This document shows, one piece after another, positions 41,970-50,135 of a stretch of 64,000 bases of DNA. This stretch comes from an uncultured Vampirovibrio sp. Lineage in GTDB: Bacteria; Cyanobacteriota; Vampirovibrionia; Gastranaerophilales; Gastranaerophilaceae. Within the stretch, counting starts at the first letter, position 1; each line of letters opens with the position of its first letter. Made by a program: the position numbers and the translations under genes. The notes below the pieces were generated by a model. That model saw nothing but the letters and a program-made list of their open reading frames with translations. It searched no databases and had not been told where the DNA came from. The stretch is taken from contig CAJTPW010000004.1 of assembly GCA_910578465.1 (NCBI GenBank), forward strand, positions 62,001-126,000. The letters run 5' to 3'.

Positions 41970-42956
41970 ATGCAAAATGCACCGATAAATTCTATAAATC
42001 CTGTATATAACAGTATTCCACAGCAAATGTCAGCTCAAAAGCCTCAAGAAAAAAGGAATGCAGGGAATACGGTTTTATCCTCCGCTATTGATATAGGAAA
42101 AACAGTGGCAGGCGGTGTTGCAATCGGGGCTGTTTCTGGCGGAGTTGTTTCTTTGCTTCCGTTTGACAACATAGAGCTTGAAACGGCGAGCCTCTATGAT
42201 ACGTTTTTGCAGACAGCAAAAGAAAATGAAACACTGCCTGATAATATGAAAAGTGCTGCAGGGCCTTTTAATTTAGCAAAAAGTTTTTTAAACGCACAAA
42301 ATGAATATAAGCAAATTCAGATTAAAGAAATGCTTTCAAGTGCTCAGCTGGACCTTGCAAAGGCATTTGATGACGGTTCAATCAAAAGCACAATTTTGGA
42401 ATTATCCGAAAAATTTAAAACTGCAGGTGTGGATTTAAAAGGCGTGCTTCCTGATGATACTCTGGATTCAAATGCTCTTGAAGCATTAAAAACAGATTGG
42501 CTTATTAAAATTACCGAGGCCATAAACAAAAATACGGTAATAAATGTTGGTGAAGATGTCAAAAATACTGCGTTTGAAAACATAATGAACACTAAAAACG
42601 CATTTGTTGAAGGCATTCAAAAGTTTATAAAAGAAGCGCCAAAAGGGGATGAACTTGTATCTGCGGCAAAAGTTCAGGCAAAAATTGCAAGCTGTATAAA
42701 CCTTATGGGTAAGGCAATTTCTTTTGCTGTTGCAATTGCGCTTATTACAAAAATGTTTGATATTTTCTCTGCTCCAAAAGGGGACAGAGAAAGCAGGGCT
42801 AAGGCTCCTGCACCGAATTTAAAAGTTCAGGTGCAAGCACCATCACAGGCTCCATTTCAAACAAACAGAAATGTTTGGAATATTTTTGCTCAAAGCAATA
42901 CACAGGGGCTGAATGCGCCAGGTAGCAGTTTTAATAAATTTATGACTCTGGGTTAA
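41970..42956 (+). CDS. Lineage-specific protein with two hydrophobic segments
   Basis: 328 residues starting MQNAPINSINPVYNSIPQQM. Hydrophobic segments at about 50-70 (AGGVAIGAVSGGVVSLLPF) and 245-268 (AISFAVAIALITKMFDIF) flank a soluble helical domain; the C-terminus is Pro/Gln/Asn-rich. No family recognised. It resembles other Gastranaerophilales-type proteins with disordered tails. Confidence 0.6.
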   Translation: MQNAPINSINPVYNSIPQQMSAQKPQEKRNAGNTVLSSAIDIGKTVAGGVAIGAVSGGVVSLLPFDNIELETASLYDTFLQTAKENETLPDNMKSAAGPFNLAKSFLNAQNEYKQIQIKEMLSSAQLDLAKAFDDGSIKSTILELSEKFKTAGVDLKGVLPDDTLDSNALEALKTDWLIKITEAINKNTVINVGEDVKNTAFENIMNTKNAFVEGIQKFIKEAPKGDELVSAAKVQAKIASCINLMGKAISFAVAIALITKMFDIFSAPKGDRESRAKAPAPNLKVQVQAPSQAPFQTNRNVWNIFAQSNTQGLNAPGSSFNKFMTLG

Positions 42957-42981
42957 ACTTTTCATTTTGATGTAATGTTTA

Positions 42982-43010
42982 TTTAAAATTAATGAATTAT
43001 CGTGTATAAT
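42982..43010 (+). promoter_or_regulatory. Promoter of ffh
   Basis: TATAAT at 43005-43010 with a weak -35 (TTTAAA, 42982-42987) 17 nt upstream. The box ends 8 nt before the ATG at 43019, so the transcript probably starts within 2 nt of the start codon. Confidence 0.5.
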
Positions 43011-43018
43011 TTTTCTAT

Positions 43019-44398
43019 ATGTTTGACAACTTATCCGAAAGATTACAGGAAATAATCTATAAAACCTCATCTTCCGCCACATTGACCGAAGAAAATATGG
43101 CGGATGCGCTGAGAGAAATCCGCCGTGCGCTTTTAGCCGCGGATGTTTCTTTGAATGTGGTTAAATCTTTTATTTCAAATATTAAAGAAAAAGCGGAAGG
43201 TGCTGATGTTTTAAGGAGTGTCAAACCATCCGAAATGCTTATTAAAATTGTGTCTGACGAGCTTACCAATCTTTTGGGACGTGAAAATTCACCGTTGAAG
43301 CTTGATACAAACCCGAGCATTATTATGATGTTGGGCCTTCAGGGGAGCGGAAAGACGACAAGTAGTGCGAAATTAGCACTAAAGCTTAAAAAAGAAGGTA
43401 AAAAGCCGCTTCTTGTTGCAATGGATATCTACAGACCCGCTGCAATAACCCAGCTTGAAACCCTTGCAAAAAACATAAGCGTTGATTTTTTCAGTCTTAG
43501 AGATTCAAAAGATGTTACTGAAATTGCAAAGAAAGCTCTTGAATTTGCAAAAACAAACAACAATACGGTATTGATTTTTGATACGGCAGGAAGGCTCCAA
43601 ATCGATACGGAGATGATGGCAGAGCTTTTGATTTTGGATAAAACCTGCAAAATAAATGAGAAACTCCTTGTAATAGACTCTATGACAGGGCAGGAAGCAA
43701 TAGATATTGCTAAAAACTTTGATGAACAGCTCAATATTACAGGGGTAATCTTAACAAAGCTTGATGGAGACAGCCGCGGCGGGTGTGCTTTAAGTGTTGT
43801 ATATTCAACAGGGAAACCCATAAAATTAATCGGTACGGGCGAAAAAATATCTCCGCTTGAAGATTTTCACCCTGACAGAATGGCAAACAGAATTCTTGGC
43901 ATGGGCGATATTGTAAGTCTTGTCGAAAGGGCACAAGAAGCATTTGACGAGAAGCAGGCAAAAGAACTCGAGCTTAGCATGCTCAAAAACAAATTTTCTT
44001 TTGATGATTTTCTTAAAATCCAAAAACAGATGAAAATGTTCGGGTCTTTGGATAATCTTCTTGGCATGCTCCCTATCCCCGGGCTAAATAAGGAAGACAG
44101 GCAAAAGATTTCTCATGAAGGAGAAAAACAATTTAAAAAAATTGAGGTTATGATAAGCTCTATGACAAAAGAAGAGCGTCAAAACCCCGATATTTTAAAT
44201 GCAAGCAGAAAAAAGAGGATTGCAAAAGGTGCAGGGGTTTCTTTAAACGAATTAAATGCTTTTTTAGGACAGTTTGAAACAACAAGAAAGATGATGAAAG
44301 GCTTTGGCGAGCTTAAAAACAGTTTCAAAGGTTCCAAAATGAAACAAAAAGCAAATTTAATGGCCAGAATGAAGAATAACGGAGGGTTTCCTTTTTAA
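43019..44398 (+). CDS. ffh: Signal recognition particle protein Ffh
   Basis: 459 residues. N domain (1-90), GTPase domain with GLQGSGKTTSSAKLA (G1), DTAGRLQ (G3), TKLDGDSRGG (G4), and a Met-rich M domain binding 4.5S RNA and signal sequences. Works with FtsY in co-translational targeting. Followed after 3 bp by a small membrane protein and then rpsP, a known association (ffh-rpsP). The SRP RNA itself is not seen in the window. Confidence 0.96.
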   Translation: MFDNLSERLQEIIYKTSSSATLTEENMADALREIRRALLAADVSLNVVKSFISNIKEKAEGADVLRSVKPSEMLIKIVSDELTNLLGRENSPLKLDTNPSIIMMLGLQGSGKTTSSAKLALKLKKEGKKPLLVAMDIYRPAAITQLETLAKNISVDFFSLRDSKDVTEIAKKALEFAKTNNNTVLIFDTAGRLQIDTEMMAELLILDKTCKINEKLLVIDSMTGQEAIDIAKNFDEQLNITGVILTKLDGDSRGGCALSVVYSTGKPIKLIGTGEKISPLEDFHPDRMANRILGMGDIVSLVERAQEAFDEKQAKELELSMLKNKFSFDDFLKIQKQMKMFGSLDNLLGMLPIPGLNKEDRQKISHEGEKQFKKIEVMISSMTKEERQNPDILNASRKKRIAKGAGVSLNELNAFLGQFETTRKMMKGFGELKNSFKGSKMKQKANLMARMKNNGGFPF

Positions 44399-44401
44399 AT
44401 T

Positions 44402-44893
44402 ATGGAAAAAGAATATTTGGAACAATTAATTGAAAGAGCAGACAAAAAAAGAAGAAAGAAAAAAGTTTTTTTTGATTATCTTGCTTTAAAACGTGTGAAA
44501 GCAGCGGTTATAGCATTGGTTGTGCTCGGATGTATAGCTGCATTTCATATTTTAGGTTACGACATTGATATAGATTGTGAAAAGGCAAATAATACCTGTG
44601 TTATCTCAAAAAGCAGCCTTGTGGACCCTGTTCCGTATAAAATTGCCCGTTTCGATTCGGGCGGAATACTGGATGTTTTTGTAAAAAGCAGAGTTATTGA
44701 AGACGGGAGTACTATATATGACCTTCTTTTAGACTACGGAGAAGCGCGCGGACAGGTGTTTATAGATTACGGTTTTAACACGGTAATTAAGGCAAATACT
44801 GCAAAAATGAAGCTTACGAATTATCTTGGCAATTCTGCTCCCGATTTACATATTAACAAACACTGTTTCTTCAACGATTATTTTTGCTTCTAA
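44402..44893 (+). CDS. Single-pass membrane protein between ffh and rpsP
   Basis: 163 residues: a strongly basic N-terminus (RADKKRRKKK), one membrane helix (about 33-52: AAVIALVVLGCIAAFHILGY) and an extracytoplasmic domain with several Cys (IDCEKANNTC and INKHCFFNDYFC). The Cys pattern suggests disulfides outside the cytoplasm. Unrecognised. It starts 3 bp after ffh and precedes rpsP in the same orientation. Confidence 0.65.
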   Translation: MEKEYLEQLIERADKKRRKKKVFFDYLALKRVKAAVIALVVLGCIAAFHILGYDIDIDCEKANNTCVISKSSLVDPVPYKIARFDSGGILDVFVKSRVIEDGSTIYDLLLDYGEARGQVFIDYGFNTVIKANTAKMKLTNYLGNSAPDLHINKHCFFNDYFCF

Positions 44894-44987
44894 CTCTTTA
44901 AAAGCGCTTGATTTTAAAATATCTTTGTGGTTTTATTTTAATTAAGCAGTTAAAGTAGTAAAGAAAGTAAAAGAAAGACGAACAAAA

Positions 44988-45398
44988 GTGGTTAAGATTA
45001 GACTTAAAAGACTAGGATATAAGAAAAACCCGACATACAGAATAGTTGTAATAGATTCACGTTCAAAAAGAGAAGGTGCGCCTATTGAAGAGCTCGGGTA
45101 TTACAACCCTAAAACAAAAGAAATGAAACTGGACAAGGCAAGTGCTGAAAGCTGGGTTAAAAAAGGTGCTCAGACTACAGAAACAGTTGCATATTTAATT
45201 AAAAACTGTGATGAAAACGGCAACCTTGTATACAATAAAAAGACCGAACAAAAATTATCAAAGAAAGCTTTAGCTAAACTTGAAGCTCAAAAGCAGGAAG
45301 AAGCCGCCCAAGCGGCTGCGGCAGCGGAAGCTGCGGCAGCTGGTGATGCTGCGGCTGCGGAAACGGCAGAAGATGAGGCTAAAGAATCTGAAGAGTAA
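44988..45398 (+). CDS. rpsP: 30S ribosomal protein S16 with a long C-terminal tail
   Basis: 136 residues. VKIRLKRLGYKKNPTYRIVV and GAPIEELGYYNPKTKEM are the S16 signature; the core ends near residue 80. An extra ~45-residue tail is Ala/Glu-rich (KAEAQKQEE..AAAAEAAAAGD style), making it longer than the usual 80-90 residues. Start is GTG at 44988. S16 binds 16S rRNA during 30S assembly. Confidence 0.95.
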   Translation: MVKIRLKRLGYKKNPTYRIVVIDSRSKREGAPIEELGYYNPKTKEMKLDKASAESWVKKGAQTTETVAYLIKNCDENGNLVYNKKTEQKLSKKALAKLEAQKQEEAAQAAAAAEAAAAGDAAAAETAEDEAKESEE

Positions 45399-45416
45399 AT
45401 TTAAAAAGAACACTTT

Positions 45417-45448
45417 ATGAGCCTCACTAAAATGAGGCTCATTTTTTT
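45417..45448 (+). terminator. Terminator after rpsP
   Basis: ATGAGCCTCA (45417-45426) / TGAGGCTCAT (45433-45442), CTAAAA loop, then a run of T. Perfect 10-bp stem. Confidence 0.9.
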
Positions 45449-45510
45449 ATATAAAAAGGTCATAATATAATATTAATAAAGAGAAAATTTAACGAATTAA
45501 GGAGATAAAA

Positions 45511-46698
45511 ATGGAAGCTACCTATACAATTAAACCTTCAAAAAGAATTTTAAATCTGCCAAAATATATCTTTGCGGAATTGGACGAATGGAAAGAAGAC
45601 GCAAGAGCGAGAGGCATGGAGTTAATTGATCTTGGTATAGGTAATCCTGATGGCGCGACACCCGATCCTATCGTTAAAGCTGCACTTGAATCTATTCAAA
45701 AACCCGAAAGTCACGGATACCCAAGCTTTAGAGGTAAAAAAGAGTTCAGAGAAGAAATTTCAAAATGGATGAAAAAAAGATACGACGTTGATATCGACCC
45801 TATGACAGAAATTCAAACTCTTATAGGTGCAAAAGAGGGTCTTGCAAATGTTGCAATGGCATTTACGGACCCCGGTGACATAAACATTGTTCCCGATCCT
45901 TATTATCCCGTGCTATCAAGAGGCACCTGGGTTGCAGGCGGGGAAGTTTACCATGTTCCTCTAACGGATGAGAACAATTATCTTCCTGATTTGGATACAA
46001 TTCCTGTTGATGTTGCAAAAAGGGCAAAAATATTTATTATAAATTACCCGAACAACCCGACAGGTGCTGTTGCGCCCGTTGAATTTTTAGAAAAGGTTGT
46101 GGATTTTTGCAGAAAATATGAAATCCTTCTTGTGTCAGACCTTGCATATGGTGAAGTTTGCTACGATGATTACCGCCCGACGAGTATTTTCAAAATAAGA
46201 GGTGCAAAAGAAATTGCCGTTGAATTCCACAGCTTTTCAAAAACATTTAATATGGCAGGCTGGAGAGCAGGCTTTGTTTGCGGTAAAAAGGAATTTATCG
46301 ATGTTATATATGCAATGAAATCAAATCTTGATTACGGCACATCCACAATAGTTCAGGATGCTTGTATTGCTGCGCTGAACGTGGATTATAAATATGTAAA
46401 AGAAATTATGGATAAATATAATTCACGCCGCGAAATCACCGCAAAAGGCTTTAACAGGCTTGGCTGGACAATGAAAAGAAGCTCTGCCACAATGTATTTC
46501 TGGCTTAAAATCCCGAAAGGCTACACATCAAAAGAATGGTGCAAAATGGTTCTTGATAAGACAGGGGTTGTATTTACACCCGGTATTGCATTTGGAGACC
46601 ACAGCGACGATCATTTCAGGGTATCAATCGTACAGCCGACAAAAAAACTTGAAGAAGCGTTCAGAAGGCTTGAAGCAGCAGGTATCCGCTACGAATAA
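45511..46698 (+). CDS. Class I aminotransferase, LL-DAP aminotransferase-like
   Basis: 395 residues, PLP-dependent fold type I. The PLP lysine is K244 in SFSKTFNMAGWRAGF; NYPNNPTGAVAP and DLGIGNPDGATPD are other family motifs. Similarity in pattern is highest to the LL-diaminopimelate/alanine aminotransferase branch (DapL2/AlaC-like); an exact substrate is not certain. AAGGAG lies upstream. Monocistronic between the rpsP terminator and the pilin gene. Confidence 0.85.
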   Translation: MEATYTIKPSKRILNLPKYIFAELDEWKEDARARGMELIDLGIGNPDGATPDPIVKAALESIQKPESHGYPSFRGKKEFREEISKWMKKRYDVDIDPMTEIQTLIGAKEGLANVAMAFTDPGDINIVPDPYYPVLSRGTWVAGGEVYHVPLTDENNYLPDLDTIPVDVAKRAKIFIINYPNNPTGAVAPVEFLEKVVDFCRKYEILLVSDLAYGEVCYDDYRPTSIFKIRGAKEIAVEFHSFSKTFNMAGWRAGFVCGKKEFIDVIYAMKSNLDYGTSTIVQDACIAALNVDYKYVKEIMDKYNSRREITAKGFNRLGWTMKRSSATMYFWLKIPKGYTSKEWCKMVLDKTGVVFTPGIAFGDHSDDHFRVSIVQPTKKLEEAFRRLEAAGIRYE

Positions 46699-46843
46699 AC
46701 GTGCAAATGTACTGTAATATGAAGATATGAATAACAAATTTGTGGAATATTATAGTAACAATGATGTAAAAAAATCGTAAAATATTTACTTATAATCCGA
46801 TATATAGTAATATTTGATTATAAAGGTATGAGGTTGCACTTTT

Positions 46844-47119
46844 ATGAAATTGATTGAAAAACTGAGAGATAAAAAATCCAAAGCGCAGAGTTTGATTGAA
46901 TATGCCCTGATACTTGCAATGGTTACGGTTATTGCAGTAACAGCACTTCAATTGTTAGGCCAAAATATGGCAAACACAATGAAAAAATCTGCAGATACAG
47001 TAAATTCAGGCACGGATGATGTTCAAAAGAAAGCTTGTGAGTCATTCGGAGGAACATGGACTGCAGGTACAGACACTACTGCAGGCTCTTGCAACCTTGA
47101 CACTGAATCAGGCAATTAA
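46844..47119 (+). CDS. Flp-type pilin
   Basis: 91 residues. A basic leader (KLRDKKSKAQ) is followed by SLIEYALILAMVTVIAVTAL, which is the Flp/TadE-type processed pilin helix (prepilin cleavage before the hydrophobic stretch, Glu at position +5 style). The C-terminus has a Cys pair (KKACESFGGTW and GSCNL) likely forming a disulfide. No tad/cpa assembly gene is adjacent, so it is an orphan subunit here. Confidence 0.82.
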   Translation: MKLIEKLRDKKSKAQSLIEYALILAMVTVIAVTALQLLGQNMANTMKKSADTVNSGTDDVQKKACESFGGTWTAGTDTTAGSCNLDTESGN

Positions 47120-47130
47120 TTTTAGAATTT

Positions 47131-47886
47131 TTATCCTTCCACAATATTTTTAAACTTTTCAAAATCCTGTATGGTATCAATCCCTACAGGATTTAAGTTT
47201 GTTTGGATAATCTTTATTGTCATGCCGTTATATAAAGCACGCAGCTGTTCTAAAGATTCTGTCTTTTCAATCATTGCCATAGGAAGGGAAGTCATTTTTA
47301 AAAGACTTTCTTTTTTATACGCATACATTCCGATATGTGCAAAATATTCAGCCTCTTCTTCGTTTCTCGGATATGGTATCGGATATCTTGAAAAATAGAG
47401 AGCAAGGTTGTCTTTTGTAAACACACATTTCACACAGTTTGGACTTTCAATCTGTTCTTTTGATGTAATTTTTCTGACTAAAGTTGAAATATCCGCATTA
47501 CTGTTATGAAGCGCATCAATTAGAGAATCTATCACATCGGCACTCATTTGCGGTTCATCACCCTGTAAATTTAAAATATATTCAATTTCAGGATGTCTTT
47601 TTGCGACTTCCGCTATCCTGTCAGAGCCTGATTTATGTTCTGTTGATGTCATTTCAACATTTCCGCCGAATTTTTTAACGGCATTAAAAATCTCTTCGCT
47701 ATCACACGCTACAATAACCTGATTTGCAAGTTGTGCTTTTGCTGCAGCCTCATACACCCACTGAATTACAGGCTTCCCTTTTGCTTCAAGTAAAAGCTTA
47801 TTTTTAAGCCTTGAAGAGTTTAATCGTGCGGGAATTATTATTGCAGTTTTTTTAATTTTTTCTGATTTTTCCGTAATATTTTCCAT
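47131..47886 (-). CDS. kdsB: CMP-Kdo synthetase
   Basis: 251 residues; activates Kdo with CTP to CMP-Kdo for transfer to lipid A. Motifs are IIPARLNSSRLKNKLL, ILNLQGDEPQMSADVIDSLI and FSRYPIPYPRNEEEAEYF, plus NLNPVGIDTIQD near the C-terminus. With kdsA it shows Kdo-containing LPS. TPR gene lies 31 bp upstream on the same strand. Confidence 0.93.
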   Translation of the reverse strand: MENITEKSEKIKKTAIIIPARLNSSRLKNKLLLEAKGKPVIQWVYEAAAKAQLANQVIVACDSEEIFNAVKKFGGNVEMTSTEHKSGSDRIAEVAKRHPEIEYILNLQGDEPQMSADVIDSLIDALHNSNADISTLVRKITSKEQIESPNCVKCVFTKDNLALYFSRYPIPYPRNEEEAEYFAHIGMYAYKKESLLKMTSLPMAMIEKTESLEQLRALYNGMTIKIIQTNLNPVGIDTIQDFEKFKNIVEG

Positions 47887-47917
47887 AATATTTGTCCTGT
47901 TTCCAATTATCTAAGCC

Positions 47918-49990
47918 TTAGTAATATTTTTTCCCGAGCTCTATTACTTTATTTTGTGCCTTTTTTAGCATATTCATATCTTCAACTTCAGCTCCCAAAA
48001 ACCTTTCATACTCTTCAAGAGCGTCTTTTTCTCTGCCTCTTTTTTCTAAGATTTCTGCCATATAATAATGGCAGGTATAATATGAGCGGTCAAAGGTCAG
48101 AGTTTTTTCAAAAAATTTAAAGGCGTTGTTTGAATCATTCAAAGCTTTATAGGTCAGCGCTTTGTAATAATATACTTCAGGATTGTTCGGGTATAATTTT
48201 TCCGCTTTTGAAAGTTCAATAAGCGTGTTTTTGTAATCTCTCTTTTTATAAAGACTGTATGCTCTATCAAGGCTTTTGTCCACTTCCTGCTGTTTAATGT
48301 AGCTTAAAAGCTTTCTTGCCTTTAAATTCTTTCTGTCAAGACCGATTGCCTTTTCAAGGTAGCTTTCAGCCGTTTTTTTTGAATTCATATCCAGATATAA
48401 AAGTGCCGTATTGTAATACAAATCCGAATTTACAGGGTCCAGTTTTATTGCTTTTGCAAGGTTGTCCACCGCTGCTTTGTAGTTTCTTAAAGATTTATGG
48501 CAGTTTGCAATAGATTCATACAGGGCAGCATTTTTTGGCTCAATCTGATTATAGATTTTAAGCGCTTTGGCATATTCTTTATTTGCCATATAAGACAGCG
48601 CTACAGAGTTTTTTGCGCTTGTTGTGTTTGCACGTGAAGCATTATAGAGTTTTTTAATTTCAGGGTTATTCGGCAGGTTCTTGTTTGCAGTTTGTATAAT
48701 TTCATAAGCTTTTGCCTTGTTTCCTTCAAGTTCATAAATTCTATAAAGCCGAATGTATGCCTGTTGTGCCTTAGGTGCTTTCCCTATTGCTTTTGTATAT
48801 AACTTTATGGAATCTTTTACCATTCCTTTTTGATATAAAACCGAAGCAAGATTGTTGTAAAAATCGGCACTTGGAACAAAGTTTTTATTCAACGGATAAA
48901 ATGTTTTTATTATAACATCCGGGTTTTTACCTGAAAGCAGTTTATATAGGCCGTATTGCGCCTGCATTGAATTCGGGTATAAAGCAAGAACTACCTGATA
49001 ATCTTTGATTGCGGCATTTATCATTCCGTTTGCCTTGTAACATTTTGCCCTTGTAATTCTTATCTGCGTTTCATATGGGTTTTTAGCTAAAATTGAATTA
49101 TAGATTTCTGTTGCCTTTGAATATTCTGCCATATCAAAAAGCAGATTTCCGAAATAATATTTCAAAAAGATATCATCAGGCTTTAATTCAAGCGCTTTAT
49201 TAAAAAGCTCGAAAGTTTTTTGATATTCGCCAAGTTTCTGGTAGGCAAGCCCCAAGATTTCATATGAAACTTCGTTTTGCACTCCTTGTTTGAGCTCTTC
49301 ATTATAAATATTTATAATATCATTTAAAATTTCATCATCTTCCGTCAGAGTTATTGTTTTTTCAAAATATTCTTTAGCGTCTTCTTCTTTGCCCGTGTTT
49401 TTATAAACTTTCCCGAGCTTATAGGTTACGCAATAGTTTTCAGGTTCGATTTCGAGTGCTTTTTTATAAAAAATAACTGCGCTTTCGGGGTTATTAAATT
49501 TTTCTGAAATATCTCCCAAATATTCATAACAAATTTCAGGAGAATAATTTGTACTTGCAAGTTCCAAAAATTCATAACCCGCGGCAAAAAATTTCCCTTC
49601 CAAACAAAGATTCTTGGCAATTTCAAGGCGGTTTTCAGGGTTGTTTTTAAAGCCAAGCTTTGCATAGGTATCATTTAAAATTGAAAAATATTTAATGTAA
49701 TCCTCGCATTTTTTATTCTTTCTTAAAAAATATAAAATGCTTCTGCAATCATCCGCCTGTGCCTCATAGTCCCTTTTTAAACCGTGGATAACAACCCGTC
49801 TTTTCATAACGGATAAATAACGGTTAATATTCGTATCATTCGGGTCTGAAATTACGCTATTTGCAGCTTTTATAACCTTGCTTGAAGTTTCACATTTTGC
49901 ATACGCCTCGTTTAATGCAAAGGCATAGAAAAAAATTGTAAATGCTGCAGTGTATATTATTAAATGTTTAATCGGGTGTTTTAATTTCAT
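47918..49990 (-). CDS. Exported TPR-repeat protein
   Basis: 690 residues, basic N-terminus (KLKHPIKHLI) and a signal-peptide-like hydrophobic core (about 10-30), then ~14 tetratricopeptide-like units (e.g. SYEILGLAYQKLGEYQKTFE; VYYYKALTYKALNDSNNAFK). Similar in design to the protein at 10.6-12.3 kb. Probably a periplasmic/outer-membrane scaffold; partner unknown. Transcribed toward kdsB. Confidence 0.78.
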   Translation of the reverse strand: MKLKHPIKHLIIYTAAFTIFFYAFALNEAYAKCETSSKVIKAANSVISDPNDTNINRYLSVMKRRVVIHGLKRDYEAQADDCRSILYFLRKNKKCEDYIKYFSILNDTYAKLGFKNNPENRLEIAKNLCLEGKFFAAGYEFLELASTNYSPEICYEYLGDISEKFNNPESAVIFYKKALEIEPENYCVTYKLGKVYKNTGKEEDAKEYFEKTITLTEDDEILNDIINIYNEELKQGVQNEVSYEILGLAYQKLGEYQKTFELFNKALELKPDDIFLKYYFGNLLFDMAEYSKATEIYNSILAKNPYETQIRITRAKCYKANGMINAAIKDYQVVLALYPNSMQAQYGLYKLLSGKNPDVIIKTFYPLNKNFVPSADFYNNLASVLYQKGMVKDSIKLYTKAIGKAPKAQQAYIRLYRIYELEGNKAKAYEIIQTANKNLPNNPEIKKLYNASRANTTSAKNSVALSYMANKEYAKALKIYNQIEPKNAALYESIANCHKSLRNYKAAVDNLAKAIKLDPVNSDLYYNTALLYLDMNSKKTAESYLEKAIGLDRKNLKARKLLSYIKQQEVDKSLDRAYSLYKKRDYKNTLIELSKAEKLYPNNPEVYYYKALTYKALNDSNNAFKFFEKTLTFDRSYYTCHYYMAEILEKRGREKDALEEYERFLGAEVEDMNMLKKAQNKVIELGKKYY

Positions 49991-50078
49991 TAAATCCTCT
50001 TTTGATTATATTTACAATCTTAATATTATACAAAATCATAAATTTATACAACTGCGCCCAAAGACTAGTATGCAATAT

Positions 50079-50112
50079 AAAACGCTCATCCTTTGAATTG
50101 AATGAGCGTTTT
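50079..50112. terminator. Bidirectional terminator after tpsA
   Basis: AAAACGCTCAT (50079-50089) / ATGAGCGTTTT (50102-50112), perfect 11-bp stem, followed by TATTTATC on plus and ATATTGC on minus. It ends the tpsA transcript. Confidence 0.8.
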
Positions 50113-50135
50113 ATTTATCTTATTTAACTTACGAA

